The notes beneath the pieces are model-generated. The model had not been told where the DNA came from and ran no database searches. It saw nothing but the letters and a program-made list of their open reading frames with translations. 64,000 nt of DNA, taken from contig CM072899.1 in the NCBI GenBank assembly GCA_037013685.1, positions 2,349,479-2,413,478 of the forward strand, in the 5' to 3' direction. This DNA comes from Acridotheres tristis. Taxonomy: Eukaryota; Chordata; Aves; Passeriformes; Sturnidae. Position numbers and translations under genes: made by a program. Positions 59,850-64,000 of this stretch are shown piece after piece; the stretch's first letter is position 1, and each line of letters opens with the position of its first letter.

Positions 59850-60061
59850 TGTGTTTGTTAATCCTGGCTCTGAGTGAAGGCAGAAGAGACTCCAGACAAA
59901 AAACCCCCCACCACTGTTCCACCATGGGAGCAGGAATTCTTGAGGTGGAGGAGGCTGTCAGCTCCTCACTGGCAATGAAGGGAGGGATGGGGAGAAGGAA
60001 AGGGTCAGAGTATTTTTCACCTGGTGTAGCCCAACTTTACCCACTGGGGTCAAGGATGTCA

Positions 60062-60185
60062 TCATGGAATTACAGAAGGTTTGGGTTGGAAGGATCTTAA
60101 AGCCCATCCCATTCCAGCCCTGCCATGGGCAGGGACACCTCCCACTATCCCAGGGTGCTCCAAGCCTCATCCAACCTGCCTTTAC
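60062..60185 (-). mobile_element. CR1 LINE 3' tail fragment
   Basis: It reads tcatggaattacagaaggtt, then ccctgccatgggcagggaca and ctccaagcctcatccaacct. Confidence 0.93.
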
Positions 60186-60501
60186 CCTGATTTATGGCCT
60201 GAAACTCTTCTGGGCAGATTTTAAACAGAACAACACCAAAGGTTGAGAAGAATATCAATGTTGGATGAAGGTGACCATTGGTGTGACTTTGCTGAGCACA
60301 AACCTGCCAGTGAGAGAAGCAAACCCAGGCTGGGTGAGGTGTTTGCCTGAAAAAAAAATAGCCTCTGGAGGCAGAAACCAAATGGAAGTGACAGAAATCT
60401 TTCCTGCTGAAGCACTTGTGTTAATTAATAGGTTAATTAATAGGTTCAGCCACACATTATTTTTTTCCTTTATGTTTTAAAGCTCATAATAATAGACATA
60501 A

Positions 60502-60592
60502 TCATAAATCCCAGAGTGCTTTGGGTTGGAAGGGGCCTTAAAGCTCATCCTGTTCCAACCCTTGCCATGGGCAGGGACACCTTCCACTAGAT
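60502..60592 (-). mobile_element. CR1 LINE 3' tail fragment
   Basis: It reads tcataaatcccagagtgctt, then gggttggaaggggccttaaa and gggcagggacaccttccact. Confidence 0.92.
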
Positions 60593-63500
60593 CAGGGCAA
60601 CACCCAGATTCCTACTGCTCATTAATATATTTATTCTAATTTCCCTACCTCTTATTGTCCACACATCTGGGTTTTTTGTTTGTTTGGTTGGTTTGGTTTT
60701 TTTCAATATAAAACTGCCTTAGAGGTGGCAGAGTAGCAGATTTAACTACACAACAAAGTGAAAGGTCAGTTTTCCTGGGGTTAGGGAACTGCTTCTTAAA
60801 AATGTTGGATAGGAACAAAAACTGAATCACAAGCTGCAACTCATTCATTTCAACCTCCCAATCATGTGTTTGAAATTCCTGAACCTCCTCAGGGCCACTC
60901 CATCCAAACTCATCCATTCCAAACCAGCCCATCTGAAGAAGGAGAATAAAACTTCTCCAAGGAAACCAAGGAAACTTGGGTGTTTTAATATATGAAATTG
61001 TTACAGACAATTAGAGAAACTCCAATTTATCACCTTGCATAATTACCACAGCTCATCTGAATTAATGTGATTTCATGCTTTCTTGAACTTTTGATTTTTT
61101 TTCCCCCCCTCATAAATGTTTTGTCATTACATAATCCCAAATATAATGATTGTAATTACTCGGTATTGAAATGTGCAATGAATGTTAAGGCACGAGGAGT
61201 TAAGAGCTCCTTACAAATTAGCCACGCTCCCGAGGACAAATCAATACAATTCCTCACATTTCCATGTGCCTGTGTCAAATTGTGATAGATCACTTCTGTT
61301 GCCTTTTTTTCCCTGTGTCTCTTACTGCCTGTGATAGGTTGCAATAGCAGAGCTGGTCCTGCAGTGATGCAGCACAGCAGGAATTTCCTCACAGGGAAAT
61401 TGGGGTGCAAAGGACAAGCTCAGCACTTTTGCAAGGCATCTCCTGCCTATGATCTGCTGTGAGTATTTCCAGTATTGCCTGTGTTATCAGCTGATAATTA
61501 GTTACCTTCCTTTGCTCTGGCTCTAATGAATTAGGGACCCCATTTAGGTCTGAATTTGGTGCCTGAATCAGAGAATTTAGGTCTGTTATAACCACAGGTA
61601 ATACAAATGAAGCCTATTGAATCTTTTAAATTCTCTCAAATTCTGGAAGGCCCCATACTTCCAGATTTTGGGTTTGTTTTTGATTCTCTCACATAAAGGA
61701 AGTCCCAAAAAATTTGGGGTTAAAGCCCTTTTAGCTACAGACTGTGCCTATCCAGACCACCCCAGACCCCTCCTGGACATCAATCCCTGTTTTTTGCTTC
61801 TCCTCAGTATTTTTGGACTGAATTGCCTGGCAGGAGATCTCCAATCTCCTGCAGCCTGGATACTGCAGGGTGTGTTATGGAAATATCCTTCTTTCTCCAA
61901 ATGTCTCCCACAGGAATGGCTAATCTCCTTCCCTACAACTTCCACTGCAAAGTAAACTCTCTTTTTCAGCTTTCCAAACTGCACTAAACTTGCTGAACAA
62001 ACCCTCTGACAGTTCCTTTGTCTTGATAATACTGTCAATACATTAATCTTTTCCCGTTAGCATCTCATCTCAATTTTTTAAATGTTCTAATTGATTTTCT
62101 ATGAATTCAATTCTGAGATTAAGAGCGGTGTTATCTCTAATTAAGGTGTCTGAAAGCTGCTTAGTATTTCCCATTTCCTGCCTTTTAAATACTTGGATTT
62201 TCTCCTCAACACCTGCTGAGTTCTCCTGCTCCATTTGAAGCACTCGTGAGCCTTTAACACCTCAAGTCTGGAAAATTTGGAGCTGAGTCAGTCATGAGCA
62301 GCCTGGGCAATGCCTGAGTGTCTCCTTTCACCAGGACAGGTTAAAACTCCACTGGAATTCCCACTTTGGTTCTCATTTCCACCTTAGGGGAGCTCTGCAT
62401 CCTAGAGTGGGTAAAAGGAAAGCTGCCCTGTCCCCCAAAACTCCCTGATGGAATTGCTTGTCAAAAATAGAGGGAAAACCACAATCACTGGGTCCTGTCC
62501 TTCTCCAAAGCTGTGTAATCATCCAAAGACCTTCATCAGTGCTTCCTTATTTAATTAAATTACTTTGGAGCTTCCAAGGGAAAGGACCTGTAATTTACAC
62601 TTCAGGATGAGCACAGACCCCGGGTCCTCAATTCAGTTTAAACGATCTGAATGGCCAATCCAGGCACTAATTTTCAAGGTGGGGAGCAATAATTTCTGCC
62701 ACAGCCTGATTGTCTTATTCAATTAAAGAGTGAAAATGCCCTTTACAAAGTAATATCAAGCTTCTCTAGAGGAAAAAAGTGGAAGGTCACAATTAAATTA
62801 AAGAGGGAGGGTGAGGTGAGGGAGGGGGAAAAGCCCTGAGCTGGCTTGATTTTTGTTCATGCACCAACAAACCCAGAGCACAGAAACATATGCAGGGAAG
62901 CTGTAGAGCTGGTCTACATCTGGCCTTTGTTATTTTTTTCCCCTATTTTTACAGAGTGAGCAGCATAAAATATTAAATTTCTCTTCGGAGCTGAGCACAG
63001 GACTTGCTCTGAGCAGTAAGTGTTGACACAGCCTTAGGGCTCCTGCCCCAGAGCCCATCTGCAGGCCAGGGGCACAGCTGAGGAGCTGCCCCTCTCCCAG
63101 GGAGGGGCACACAGGGAATATTTGTTTAATATTTCATATTCCCCAACAGTTTTCTCACTTGTCACGGCACAGTTCATTTGTCACCTGTCATCACCACAGT
63201 CACTTTGCCGTCTGCAGGAGTTTTCTCCAGATTGGAGAGCTCTTAAATTCAGATTTCTCTTGCTGGGCTGAACCCCAAGGGTCGGAGTTATCCCTGCCAC
63301 AACTACACTGGATTTCCATGGGAGATGGCCCTGGCTGCTGGGGCCAATGTCCTTTTGGCAGGGGGGTTAATTCTTATCCAAACCCTCTTCTCCTTCAGTT
63401 TTCCCACTGCTCCACAGCAACTTTTAACTACATGGAGGTGGTTCAGGAACTTCTCCCCTCCCTCAGCCCTTGACCTGCTTCTTGGGGACAGGTAGCTGTG

Positions 63501-64000
63501 CCCTGGTCCTGCAGGAAGGACCTCGGGCATCCCTGTCCTGGGTTCTGATGGATGCAGAACCACTAATTCTTCTCATAATGTTTCTACCAACAAAATAATG
63601 ATCAAGACTCGTAATACATGCAATAAAAAATGGAATGGAGAGAGGGAAAGTGGCGAGGGAGAAATAGTTCTCACACACTACTGACAATGTCCATGCCTAT
63701 TTCAGCCCTTCCCAAATTCCTACCCAGCCCTTTAGAGATCTTGATCCAGCACAGAATTACTTCTTGTAGAATTACCCTGAGTTCCCCCCAGCCCCCTCTT
63801 TACCTCCCTCATTCCAGCTGCAAAGCCCTCAAAGAATTGCATCCAATGGGAATTTCGAGATTTTCCTGAGGAATTGAGGTAGGGGATTTTGGGATGTGAA
63901 TCTTGTCAGTGGGATTTCAGGTGTAGGTTTCATTATTTGTTCTTGCTGTAGCATTTAGAAATGGATATTTACAGCTCAGTGCATTCTCTGTGCCAGATGT

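Larger units (their letters stand above)
55085..64000 (-). other. CNTN3 intron 5' of Ig2 (incomplete, at least 8.9 kb)
   Basis: This intron runs off the right edge. I looked for Ig1 exons and found none. It holds CR1 tails (55262-55345, 57507-57705, 60062-60185, 60502-60592), an LTR (59453-59849), a TA microsatellite (58523-58556), an ATTTT run (57135-57161) and a 19-base A run (57852-57870). The stretch 60600-64000 shows no repeat or gene that I recognise. Confidence 0.85.

Noticed and set aside
55085..64000. Search for CNTN3 Ig1 and signal-peptide exons
   Set aside because: No minus-strand stretch resembles contactin Ig1; these exons must be outside the window.
1..64000. Prokaryotic-type systems, CRISPR arrays, tRNA or rRNA genes
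   Set aside because: Nothing of the kind is seen; tandem repeats here lack spacers and the only gene is a spliced vertebrate one.

Overview
This is vertebrate nuclear DNA and almost certainly from a bird. The evidence is about two dozen 5'-truncated CR1 retroposon tails, AT-rich introns, and one intron-rich gene that spans nearly everything. Several CR1 copies carry a segment (ggatccaggggcagccacag) that I associate with songbird genomes, so a passerine is my best guess; that part is inference.

The only gene I can support is CNTN3 (contactin-3, also BIG-1/PANG), a GPI-anchored neural adhesion protein of the immunoglobulin superfamily. It is on the minus strand, so it reads from high to low coordinates. 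Sixteen consecutive coding exons lie between 55084 and 2678. All have GT-AG splice sites and compatible phases, and together they give 2,346 bp (782 codons) with no frameshift or stop. They encode Ig2 to Ig6 and fibronectin type III (FN3) domains 1 to 3, with exactly two exons per domain. The signal peptide and Ig1 exons must lie beyond 64000, and FN3-4 and the GPI-attachment signal below position 1.

Layout from the gene's 5' side: 64000-55085 is intron. Ig2 is at 55084-54989 and 48031-47828, Ig3 at 45797-45695 and 37716-37532, Ig4 at 35540-35404 and 31596-31467, Ig5 at 30489-30339 and 15716-15589, and Ig6 at 13228-13053 and 12694-12577. FN3-1 is at 11779-11621 and 11522-11373, FN3-2 at 7510-7440 and 5327-5093, and FN3-3 at 4579-4464 and 2864-2678. 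The largest complete intron is about 14.6 kb (30338-15717) and the smallest is 98 bp (11620-11523).

The rest is intronic: CR1 tails, four LTR-like retroviral remnants (one a clean solo LTR with a 6-bp target duplication inside a CR1), several micro- and minisatellites, and unannotated AT-rich sequence. I saw no RNA genes, CRISPR arrays or second protein-coding gene.

The most unusual signal is a 22-copy, 20-bp minisatellite at 4041-4480. Its unit is a copy of the exon/intron junction of the first FN3-3 exon, so the true 5' splice site is followed in the pre-mRNA by many near-identical decoys. Other points of interest are the Ig5 exon at 15589-15716, which sits between two CR1 tails 23-24 bp from its splice sites, and the Ig2 exon at 47828-48031, which sits between two LTR-like elements.
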